A stretch of DNA of 50,249 nucleotides, taken from the NCBI GenBank assembly GCA_903893215.1, contig CAITLJ010000027.1, forward strand, positions 1 to 50,249. Reading direction: 5' to 3'. This stretch comes from an uncultured Ferrovum sp. Lineage in GTDB: Bacteria > Pseudomonadota > Gammaproteobacteria > Burkholderiales > Ferrovaceae. The notes beneath the pieces are model-generated. The model saw only the letters and a list, made by a program, of their open reading frames with translations, had not been told where the DNA came from and made no database searches. A program made the translations under genes and the position numbers. Within the stretch, counting starts at the first letter, position 1; the number at the start of each line of letters is the position of its first letter. Below, in pieces: positions 41,671-49,300 of the stretch.

Positions 41671-41704
41671 GGTCTGAACGGACTACGTGCATTGATCCGT
41701 TCGG
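41671..41704. promoter_or_regulatory. Candidate operators upstream of epsA (GTCYGAACGGAC)
   Basis: GGTCTGAACGGACT at 41671-41684 is an imperfect palindrome (GTCTG-AA-CGGAC). The same core in reverse, CCGTTCGG, lies at 41697-41704. An almost identical site occurs before the PEP-CTERM gene at 43896. The position 64 to 97 bases before the epsA start suits a promoter-proximal regulator site. It may be bound by EpsA itself. Confidence 0.5.
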
Positions 41705-41767
41705 CACGCTGGTTTGTCACATCGGGGTGCCAGACTTTAAGCATTCAACGCTTTGGCTGAGGCACCC

Positions 41768-42577
41768 ATGGATCAGAACTGGCTTGCCAGTGACGTTCTG
41801 GAGTACATCGATGGCGACATGCTGTTGTCCGCCATCGAGTCCTCTTCGACGGTGCAAAACCGCGCGCAGTTATACATCTGGGCGCAAGGCGTGTTGCAGG
41901 GCGTGTTGCCGCATCGTTTGCTGCTGGTGGCCATGGGCCGGCTGCGTTCCGGGCAGGAGCGCCACGTAGAGGCCGTGGGCGAACGACTGCCTGCGGATCA
42001 CCTGCTGAGCGCCGCGTGGGGCGACAAGGCGATGGACGATGTGCTGGCCGGTCTGGTGCGCATGTGGGATCGCGGTGGCCGCCAACCGATGGCTTTTGGC
42101 GACGACCAGCCGCCGGCGTTCGAGCGGGCGGCGCATGCGGATTTGTGGCGCGCCATGAATCTGGGAGAGGTGATTGTGCATGGTTGCCCCGGCCTGTTCA
42201 ACGACATTGCCACCCTGACCTGCTTTGGCGGTTTGACGCGACCGGCTACCCGGCTTGATTTGCGCATGGCCAGCGCCATGGTGCCGTTCATCCGCGAGGC
42301 GATGACGCGCTGCCACGGCGAATTTCAGGGCATGGCGCCGACTGCCGGCGCGGAATCCATCCTGAGCGGCCGCGAGCGCGAAATACTGGGCTGGCTGCAA
42401 CGCGGCAAGACCAATCACGAAATTGGCCTGATCCTCGAGATCAGTGCGCTGACCGTGAAGAATCACGTGCAGCGCATCCTGCGCAAGCTGGGGGTGCACA
42501 ACCGCGCCGAAGCAGCGGCAGTGGGCGCGATGATGGCGTTTGCGAACCAGTCGGGTTCGGCGTCGGGAGCGTTTTGA
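41768..42577 (+). CDS. epsA: EpsA, LuxR-type transcriptional regulator of the EPS/PEP-CTERM locus
   Basis: 269 residues from the ATG at 41768 (a TTG at 41753 is possible). Residues 1-190 form a sensory-type domain with the EpsA pattern: AQLYIWAQGVLQGVLPHRLLLVAMG, LWRAMNLGEVIVHGCPGLFNDIATLTCFGG and LRMASAMVPFIREAM. The C-terminal LuxR/FixJ-type helix-turn-helix lies at about 199-254 (LSGREREILGWLQRGKTNHEIGLILEISALTVKNHVQRILRKLGV). No signal peptide; cytoplasmic. This regulator is regularly found with XrtB loci. The unknown gene at 42581 follows with three bases between. Confidence 0.92.
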   Translation: MDQNWLASDVLEYIDGDMLLSAIESSSTVQNRAQLYIWAQGVLQGVLPHRLLLVAMGRLRSGQERHVEAVGERLPADHLLSAAWGDKAMDDVLAGLVRMWDRGGRQPMAFGDDQPPAFERAAHADLWRAMNLGEVIVHGCPGLFNDIATLTCFGGLTRPATRLDLRMASAMVPFIREAMTRCHGEFQGMAPTAGAESILSGREREILGWLQRGKTNHEIGLILEISALTVKNHVQRILRKLGVHNRAEAAAVGAMMAFANQSGSASGAF

Positions 42578-42580
42578 GTC

Positions 42581-43630
42581 ATGGCTTGGGCGACGGATGC
42601 GCGCTGGCGCTTGATGGGGCGTTTTGTGGCCCGTCCCGCGCGTGCTTCGGTTTTGGCGGTGGCATTGACGCTATCTGCCTTGTCGGTCAGTCCGGTCAAC
42701 GCGGCCAGCGAATGGACCAGCGACCTGCGCGTGGCCACCTTTCTGTCCGCGGGGGATGCCGTGCGCACCGCCCTTGGCGTGTACTGGTGGGATTCGGCCC
42801 GGTCCGGTGTGGCGCATCTGCCCACCCAGCTTGCGCAACTGGGCGATCCAGCACTATTCATTGATCCCTGGACCGGTCAGGCCGACTGGGAAACGGTGCG
42901 GCGCGCCGACGGTGGCATCGTGGCCGTCTACAGCCGCTCGCATCATCCGGTCAGTGATCCGGAGGCCTTGGCGCAGGTGGCCGAACTGCGGCCTGGGCTG
43001 ACGGAGGAGCAGCGCCGCCAGTTGGGGGTGTCGGCGTGGATGTTTCGCTGGCAGCCGCCGGCTGCAAAGAGCGTGAAGAAATCGATGGCCATGCTGCACG
43101 CCATCGATGCGCTGCAGGGGCGGTGGCCGGGGCAGCTTCCCGGGGACCGGGTTGCTGATTTGTTCGATCGCCCGAGTCGGGCAAGTGTTGCCAGCCCCGC
43201 CTATGGTGCGCGCGGCGGCGGGGGGCTTGCCGCCGGCAGGGCTGCTCCGCTGCCCGTTCTTCCGCCTTCGCCGTCGGCCGCGCTGGCTCCGGCGATTGTG
43301 GCGACGGTGCCAGTCGAGGACGCAGAGGCGGCAACGCAGGGCGCGCGAGCAAGGATCGATTCAGCGTCCGTTGCCCTGGCCGCTGGCGGTGGTGCTGACG
43401 CTCCGATCACTGCGCCTGCCAATGAGGGGGCGCAGCCTGCGCTCGCTCCCTATGTGTTTTCCGACAACCCCCGCGTGCGCCGCTGCGAAATGGGTCTGGG
43501 CATCGCGCAGGCGTCGCAGGGCGCCTGCCGCGAGGCCTATCAGTCGCGCGATGAAGACGCTGGCATTGCCTGGGACAACTGCATGCGCGACCTTGAGTTG
43601 AGTGTCGCGCTCTGCGCTGCGCAGCGCTGA
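42581..43630 (+). CDS. Secreted hypothetical protein, co-transcribed with epsA
   Basis: 349 residues. A long basic N-region and hydrophobic core (ASVLAVALTLSALSVSPVNA) make a signal peptide ending near residue 41. The first mature domain (about 45-190) contains ASEWTSDLRVATFLSAGDAVRTALGVYWWD and WETVRRADGGIVAVYSR. Then comes an A/P/G-rich linker (about 205-290) and a small C-terminal domain with four cysteines (RRCEMG, GACREAY, DNCMRD, ALCAAQR), probably two disulphides. It is not recognised as any family. The tight spacing after epsA suggests one transcript and perhaps a role in the envelope side of EpsA-controlled physiology. Confidence 0.7.
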   Translation: MAWATDARWRLMGRFVARPARASVLAVALTLSALSVSPVNAASEWTSDLRVATFLSAGDAVRTALGVYWWDSARSGVAHLPTQLAQLGDPALFIDPWTGQADWETVRRADGGIVAVYSRSHHPVSDPEALAQVAELRPGLTEEQRRQLGVSAWMFRWQPPAAKSVKKSMAMLHAIDALQGRWPGQLPGDRVADLFDRPSRASVASPAYGARGGGGLAAGRAAPLPVLPPSPSAALAPAIVATVPVEDAEAATQGARARIDSASVALAAGGGADAPITAPANEGAQPALAPYVFSDNPRVRRCEMGLGIAQASQGACREAYQSRDEDAGIAWDNCMRDLELSVALCAAQR

Positions 43631-43716
43631 TCCGCACGCTTGCAACTGTCCTTTAGCGTTCTAACGGATCCAGTTTTCAGGAAGTTCTACAAACTTTCTC
43701 AAGTTGTCAGTTGATG

Positions 43717-43730
43717 GGTCCGAACGGACT
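43717..43730. promoter_or_regulatory. Perfect palindrome GTCCGAACGGAC, candidate EpsA-locus operator
   Basis: GTCCG-AA-CGGAC (43718-43729) is a perfect inverted repeat, flanked by G and T as in the copy before epsA (13 of 14 bases are the same, and ACTAYGYGC follows in both). It lies about 165 bases before the PEP-CTERM start, in a 265-base region without genes. Confidence 0.55.
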
Positions 43731-43809
43731 ATGCGCGGCCCCTTTGCAACTGGCAGCCTCGTAACAGCCCCTCGGTAGACTTCGGTTCAGTTGAGTGCAG
43801 GGCGGAAAA

Positions 43810-43839
43810 ATTTGCGCAAGCCCAAGGTTTGTCGCAAAT
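43810..43839. promoter_or_regulatory. ATTTGCG/CGCAAAT inverted repeat upstream of the PEP-CTERM gene
   Basis: Seven-base perfect arms, ATTTGCG (43810-43816) and CGCAAAT (43833-43839), with a 16-base spacer, 57 bases before the start codon. It may be an operator or a leader hairpin. A weak -10-like GATACT follows at about 43847-43852. Confidence 0.35.
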
Positions 43840-43895
43840 CGGATTCTGATACTCGACACAGCGCCTAGTGCAGTTCCCTACTCAAGGAGATTTAC

Positions 43896-44606
43896 ATGTT
43901 CTCGATCAAGCGTATCGCGGCTACCGCCGCCCTCGCCGCAATTGCTGGTTCCGCCTCTGCCGCCATCACCGCCGGTGACCTGGTTTTTCTGGCGTACGAC
44001 CCAATTTCCAAAGCCACGTTCATCCAAGACTTGGGTGTGACCGGTGCCGCTTTGGCAACTTCGGGTTCATTGTCGCTTGCTGGCAATGATGCGAACTGGA
44101 CGTCCTTTTACAACGCCGCTGACGGCGACGTGTGGACTGTTCAAGGTTTCACGGGTGCCAGCACGACCACCGTGGGCTACACGACCGCGAACGGTCTTAA
44201 TCCTGTTAGCGGTTCGCTTCTGCTGACCGGTGCGAGCAAGTACAACGGGCTGCAGAGCAGCGGTCTGGTGACTTACAGCGCCAACAACACGGCCGTCAGC
44301 AGCTCAGCCAATGCCGGTCTAGCCACCGACTATAACTTCCTCGTGCCCGACCAGACGATGACTGGTGTGTTTGACGCCGCTATCGGTTCAAGCCTGAACT
44401 TCGAAAAGATTGCCAACGCCCGCGGCAACGTCTCAACGACGACCCTGGTCAGCCCCACCAGCACCTTCACCGTTGACGCTACCGGTGCCGTGTCGTACGC
44501 CGCTCCGACCACCGTGGCTGCCGTGCCGGAACCCGGTACCTGGGCCCTGATGATCGCCGGTCTGCTGACCGTTGGCGCCATCGCCCGTCGTCGTAGCGCC
44601 GTTTAA
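43896..44606 (+). CDS. PEP-CTERM sorting-domain protein
   Basis: 236 residues; a strong AAGGAGA ribosome site at 43884-43890. Signal peptide: SIKRIAATAALAAIAGSASA. The mature part is beta-rich, full of T, S, N and G, with almost no cysteine, and begins ITAGDLVFLAYDPISKATFIQDLG, a pattern seen in several PEP-CTERM surface proteins. The C-terminus is VPEPG, then TWALMIAGLLTVGAI, then ARRRSAV, a full exosortase signal. Expected to be cut by exosortase B and released to, or fixed in, the EPS. The strong ribosome site suggests high expression. The next gene starts 77 bases later, past a hairpin. Confidence 0.93.
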   Translation: MFSIKRIAATAALAAIAGSASAAITAGDLVFLAYDPISKATFIQDLGVTGAALATSGSLSLAGNDANWTSFYNAADGDVWTVQGFTGASTTTVGYTTANGLNPVSGSLLLTGASKYNGLQSSGLVTYSANNTAVSSSANAGLATDYNFLVPDQTMTGVFDAAIGSSLNFEKIANARGNVSTTTLVSPTSTFTVDATGAVSYAAPTTVAAVPEPGTWALMIAGLLTVGAIARRRSAV

Positions 44607-44621
44607 GCCTTTTATTGCAAG

Positions 44622-44645
44622 GCTGCCAGCATGATCGCTGGCAGC
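44622..44645 (+). promoter_or_regulatory. Perfect 9-bp stem hairpin between the PEP-CTERM and PstS-like genes
   Basis: GCTGCCAGC (44622-44630) and GCTGGCAGC (44637-44645) are perfectly complementary around ATGATC. The following bases are AAATCGCC, so there is no T run. It probably stabilises the upstream message or limits read-through to the downstream gene. Confidence 0.7.
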
Positions 44646-44683
44646 AAATCGCCCCGCTTCAAATTTCCCCCGGAGTTAACACA

Positions 44684-46141
44684 ATGAACACCCAAATCAA
44701 ATTCCTGGCCGCTGCCTGCGCCATGGTTGCCGCCGGTTCCGCCATGGCCCTGCCGTTTGCGACCACCATTCCGGCCGGTCAGACCATCTTTTTGTCGGGT
44801 TCCTCGGCCCTGGCCAAGGACCTGCATAACGAAATCGTGGGCACGCTGTGCGTGGCCGGCACTGCCGACCTGTACACCGACACCGCCGCCGCACTGGGCA
44901 AGGACTTTGCCTATTACACCTGCACCTCCAACGTGGCAGGTGTGACCGGCCCGATCGCAGTTGCTTACCGCAGCAACGGCGGTTCGTTTTTTGGCACGGC
45001 TCCGGTGGGTTCGTACGCCATCGGCCTGTACAACGTCAATAACAGCACCAGCGGCTGCCCGGCCAGCAACCCGGTCACCACCGGCCCGAGCCCGGCCGTT
45101 GGTAGCCCGAAGTGCAGCGGCTGGACCGCGGCTTCGGCGTCCGTTAATGGCACCACCGCCATCCCTGACATTGGCCTGTCCGACGAAGAGCCGGCCCTGT
45201 TCAGCCAGTCGCTAAACCAGCCGACCAGCTTTGCCTCGCCGTTTGGCGAGCCGACCAGTGCGCCGGGTAGCCTGACCGCCAAAAACTTTAGCGCCAACGC
45301 CGTGCTGGTGCAGACCATGGGTGTGGTGGCGTCGACCCCGATGATCAGTGCCCTGATGGCGGCTGGTGCCAAGGATTTCACTGGCGCGCACGCCAACATG
45401 CAGACCAGCTGGCTCAGCACCGCCTTCAGCGCTGGTTCGAGCGTCCAGTCGGACATCCTGACCAACACCAACAACAATGGCCAGGGCGACTGGGCTCCCT
45501 TGAGTGATCTGGTCACCTCCGCCACCGGCGTCACCACCTCGTCCTTCTCAGGCTCGGTCATTCTGTGCCGTCGCGCACCGGGTTCGGGTACGCAAGCTTC
45601 GCTGCAGGCCAAGTTCCTGAATATTGGTTGCAACAGCGCCGTCAACACCCCGGCCGACCCATCGTTGAACGTGACGCTGGACACCAACGGCGCTTCCGTC
45701 AACGTGTCGACCCCAAGCACCGTGCCGGCGTCTGGCTACTACGAGGTGTACAACAACACCTCGTCTGGCGCCGTGATCACCTGCATGCAGCAAGCCGCTT
45801 CGGCTGGCCTGCTGGCACTGGGCGTGTTGTCGGTAGACCAGGGCGTCAAGACCGGCTACGACTTCGTGGCCATCGACGGTGCGTACCCGACCGACGCCAC
45901 CGTGGCGAACGGTTCGTATGGCGACATCGTTGAATCCAACCTGAACGTGGCTAACGGTCTGACCGGTGCCAAGGCCAAGCTGACCGCCGCCCTGGTGGCC
46001 GCCGCCAAGACCGTGAACACCCAGTCGCCGGCTGGTGTGTACAACGTAGCTGGCGCAATCAACAGCCTGCAGGGCACCAGCGTGCCGAAGACCATGAAGG
46101 GCTCGATCGCTGGCCTGACCTGCAAGCCGGCACTGTTCTAA
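44684..46141 (+). CDS. Secreted PstS-like (periplasmic-binding-fold) protein
   Basis: 485 residues from the ATG at 44684, with GGAG eight bases upstream. Signal peptide: IKFLAAACAMVAAGSAMA. Two stretches recall phosphate-binding proteins of the PstS type: IFLSGSSALAKDLHNEIVG near the mature N-terminus and ILCRRAPGSGTQASLQAKFL (Arg and GSGT) in the middle. The insert regions are rich in T, S, N and P, and the protein is longer than PstS. Cysteines are few and paired. It is not accompanied by transporter genes. Instead it sits between a PEP-CTERM gene and a giant exoprotein, so a surface or matrix role is more likely than nutrient import. Function uncertain. Confidence 0.65.
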   Translation: MNTQIKFLAAACAMVAAGSAMALPFATTIPAGQTIFLSGSSALAKDLHNEIVGTLCVAGTADLYTDTAAALGKDFAYYTCTSNVAGVTGPIAVAYRSNGGSFFGTAPVGSYAIGLYNVNNSTSGCPASNPVTTGPSPAVGSPKCSGWTAASASVNGTTAIPDIGLSDEEPALFSQSLNQPTSFASPFGEPTSAPGSLTAKNFSANAVLVQTMGVVASTPMISALMAAGAKDFTGAHANMQTSWLSTAFSAGSSVQSDILTNTNNNGQGDWAPLSDLVTSATGVTTSSFSGSVILCRRAPGSGTQASLQAKFLNIGCNSAVNTPADPSLNVTLDTNGASVNVSTPSTVPASGYYEVYNNTSSGAVITCMQQAASAGLLALGVLSVDQGVKTGYDFVAIDGAYPTDATVANGSYGDIVESNLNVANGLTGAKAKLTAALVAAAKTVNTQSPAGVYNVAGAINSLQGTSVPKTMKGSIAGLTCKPALF

Positions 46142-46196
46142 GCCTCGGTTGATGCTTGTGTTGAAGTAAGACCCGGGTTGCATTCCGGGTTTCAGG

Positions 46197-46230
46197 AACC
46201 CTCCCGCTTGCGGGGGGGTTTCTTGGTTTT
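46197..46230 (+). terminator. Rho-independent terminator after the PstS-like gene
   Basis: AACCCTCCCGC (46197-46207) pairs with GCGGGGGGGTT (46210-46220), with one wobble, on a 2-base gap, followed by TCTTGGTTTT. A second, weaker hairpin (ACCCGG at 46171 and CCGGGT at 46185) precedes it. Confidence 0.85.
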
Positions 46231-46240
46231 GGGCAACCTG

Positions 46241-46268
46241 CGTGTCATCCAGATCCCGCTGTGACACG
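46241..46268. promoter_or_regulatory. CGTGTCA/TGACACG inverted repeat upstream of the exoprotein gene
   Basis: Seven-base perfect arms at 46241-46247 and 46262-46268, 14 bases apart (21 bp between centres, two helical turns), in the 160 bases between the terminator and the exoprotein start. A further TGTCAC lies at 46304. The same TGTCA core forms the repeat at 40799-40815. Confidence 0.4.
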
Positions 46269-46389
46269 TGAATAGTCAACGCGCCAAGCGGCCGCCATGC
46301 GGATGTCACATGCGTGCTGCATGCTAACGGGGTGCGCTGTTTCATGCCAAGAATTCTGTTGATTTTCGTATCTGTTTTTCGAGATTGCC

Positions 46390-49300
46390 ATGCTCCGTCT
46401 TCCCCGTTCCGTCCCCGTTGCCCGTGTTGGTCGTAGTGTTCCTGAGCGTCGCTGCAGCGTTCCCGCTGCGCGGCTCATGCTTGGCACCGCCGCCGCTGGA
46501 CTCACCCTGAGCTGGGCGGGATTGACGGAGGCGGCGCCACCGGTACCGATTCCCCGGATAGGCGTACCACAGCCTTGCAATGGCGGCGCGTGTGGCAACG
46601 CCAACCGCAACTTTGTCGCCGGTCAGGGCAACCTGCTCAATGGGGCGAGCACGGCCGTCAATACGCCGGTGTGGAATCCGGCCAACAACACCCTCACCAT
46701 CACCCAGAACGCCGACAAGGTGATCCTGAATTGGGGCAGCTTCAACATTGCCAGCGGCAACACCGTAGTGTTTGCCCAGCCGGGCAAGACCAGTGTGGCG
46801 ATGAACAAGATTTGGGACAGCAGTCCCAGCCAGATTTTTGGCAACCTGCAGGCCAATGGCTCGGTTTATCTGATCAACCAGAACGGCATCGTCTTCGGTC
46901 AGGGTGCCCAGGTGGCAGTCGGTGGCTTGCTGGCTTCCAGTCTCAACCTGCAGAACAACGACTTCCTGAATTCGATCCTGAGTCCGGCCACGCTTGGCAA
47001 TGCCTTGCTCACCCGGATTGACGACCAAGGCAATCCATACAGCCCGGGCGACATTCAGGTGCAGGCAGGGGCCAACATCAGCACGCCGACCGGCGCGACG
47101 GGACAGATCCTGCTGGCGGGTGGCAACGTAAACAACGCCGGAACCCTGCACAGCCCGGACGGGCAGACCCTGTTGCTAGCTGGTGATTCGGTATGGGTGG
47201 CCCCGTCGGATGGCAAAAACAGCACCGTGCGCGGCTTTGTGGTGGCGGTGGACGACACTGCGGGCAGCGGCACCACAGGCGTGGTGAGCAACACCGGGTC
47301 GGTGCTGGCGGAGCGCGGCAACGTCACCTTGGCCGGACTGACGGTGAATCAGCAAGGGGTGGTGCACGCCACCACCTCGGTCAATTTCAATGGCAGCATC
47401 TTTCTGACGGCTGGCAATTACGCGGGTGCCGGCCCCGCCCTCAACGGTGGCAAATTTCTCGACACGGTTCCGTCACAACAGGCAGGTCAGGTATCCCTTG
47501 GCGGCGATCCGCCGACTCATGGTGGCAACCTGGTGCTGGGCCCCGGCAGCAGCATGGAAGTGCGCCCCGATCTGACCGATACCAGCACTGCCGTGGATGC
47601 ACAAGCGCAGCTGCCCAGCACCATCAACCTGCAGGCGCTCAATATTGTCGTCGGGTCCAACGCCAGCGTGGCGGCCCCCGGCGGGGCCATCAACATGGTG
47701 GCGCGTTCAGATCTGTCGGCAACCCGGGCTTCCACCCCGGCCATCAATGCCGGTGGCGTGGCCACTGCAACGGGTGGCTCGATTGTGGTCGATGCGGGCG
47801 CTGTGATCGATGTGTCCGGCACCCAGGACGTGGTGGTGCCGGTCACCCGTGAATTTGTGCAGGCCCAGCTGCGCGGCAATGAGTTGGCCGATTCGCCCCA
47901 GCAGCGCAACGGCTTTTTGTATACCCAGAACGTGACGGTGGATGTGCGCGGTGTGAATCCCGCCGGCAACATTCCGCTTGCCAATATTTCGGGCTATGTC
48001 GGCTCGATCGGTCGCACGGTGGGTGAGCGCACCAGTGCCGCTGGTACCGTCACACTCGACGCTGGCAGCACGGTGGCACTGCGGCAGGGCGCTTCGGTCA
48101 ACCTGTCCGGAGGCTATCTCAACTACCAGGGGGGCTTTGCCTCGACCACCAAGTTGCTGGCCAGCAACGGCAAGGTGTACGACATCATGAGTGCCCCGGC
48201 CAACCTCACCTATGTAGGGTTTGCCGACCGCTTCACCCTGACCAGCAAAAAATGGGGCACTGGCCAGAGCTGGCTGGGTCTGCAAACCGCCAACCGTGCC
48301 TTTATGCCTGGCTATCTGGAGGGGCGCAACGCCGGGGCACTCGATATTTTTGCCACCCAGACCGCACTGGATGGCACGGTGGTCGCGCAGACCACGGTAG
48401 GCGTCAACCAACGGACACCGCAGTCGTCGGTTAATCCCAGCGAATTGGCCAACCCCCTCGACCTGGGGGCCCAGCAGTACCGCGAAGCGCCACTCGGTGG
48501 CCTGCTGGCGCTGGGTGATGCCGCCGACCTGCGTGCGCAGAACGTGGCCCTCACCCACACGGTGGCAGCGCTGGACCCCGCACTGACTGACAGCGCGATT
48601 GTGGCCAACGGCCTGCCGAATGGCCGCAGCACCACCACGTACGTGCCGATGGACAGTCTGACGGCCAACGGGGTGAGTGCCGTCAGTGCTTACGCGCAGG
48701 ATACGGTCACCGTCGTCGCTGGCACCCCATACCAGCTGCCCAGTGGCGGCAGCATCAATCTGGTGGCCAACACCATCCAGGTCAATGCCAGCATCACTGC
48801 GCATGATGGTTCCATCACGGCGCGCGCGCAGGACCCGTTCCTGCCGGTGGGTCCTGCGCTGGCCACCTATCCCACGGTGAGTGTGGCTAATGGGGTGGTG
48901 CTCGACGTCAGCGGCGAATGGGTGAATGACTCAAGCAGGCAGCCCAACCCCAATTTGAACACGCTGAAAGACATCAATGGCGGCACGATCAATATGACTG
49001 CGGCCGGTCTCTCCAGCGGGCCGGTGCCTGGCAATGGTGGGGTGACGCTCGGTCTGGGCAGCGTGCTGGATGTGTCAGGCGGTGCCTATCTGGACCGCAC
49101 CAGTACCCTCTATGCCGGCAAAGCGGGCAGCATCACGGTATCCGCCCCGGGCCTCGGCGCGCCCGATCCCAGCCTTGGGTTCAGCAGTGGTGCCACTTTC
49201 CTGGGCTACGGCTTTGCAGGGGGCGGCAGCTTGAGCCTGACTGCGCCACAGATCCGCATTGGTCAGGGACCTGCGACAGCGGGTGACACCGTTTTTGCGC

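Noticed and set aside
41702-41717. Possible sigma-54 promoter (GGCAC-N5-TTTG) upstream of epsA
   Set aside because: The -24 half is fair, but the -12 half reads TTTGT and lacks the required GC at the right spacing.
47707-48804. 365-codon minus-strand frame inside the exoprotein gene
   Set aside because: The repetitive GC-rich exoprotein leaves long antisense frames open. The plus frame has a clear TPS domain.
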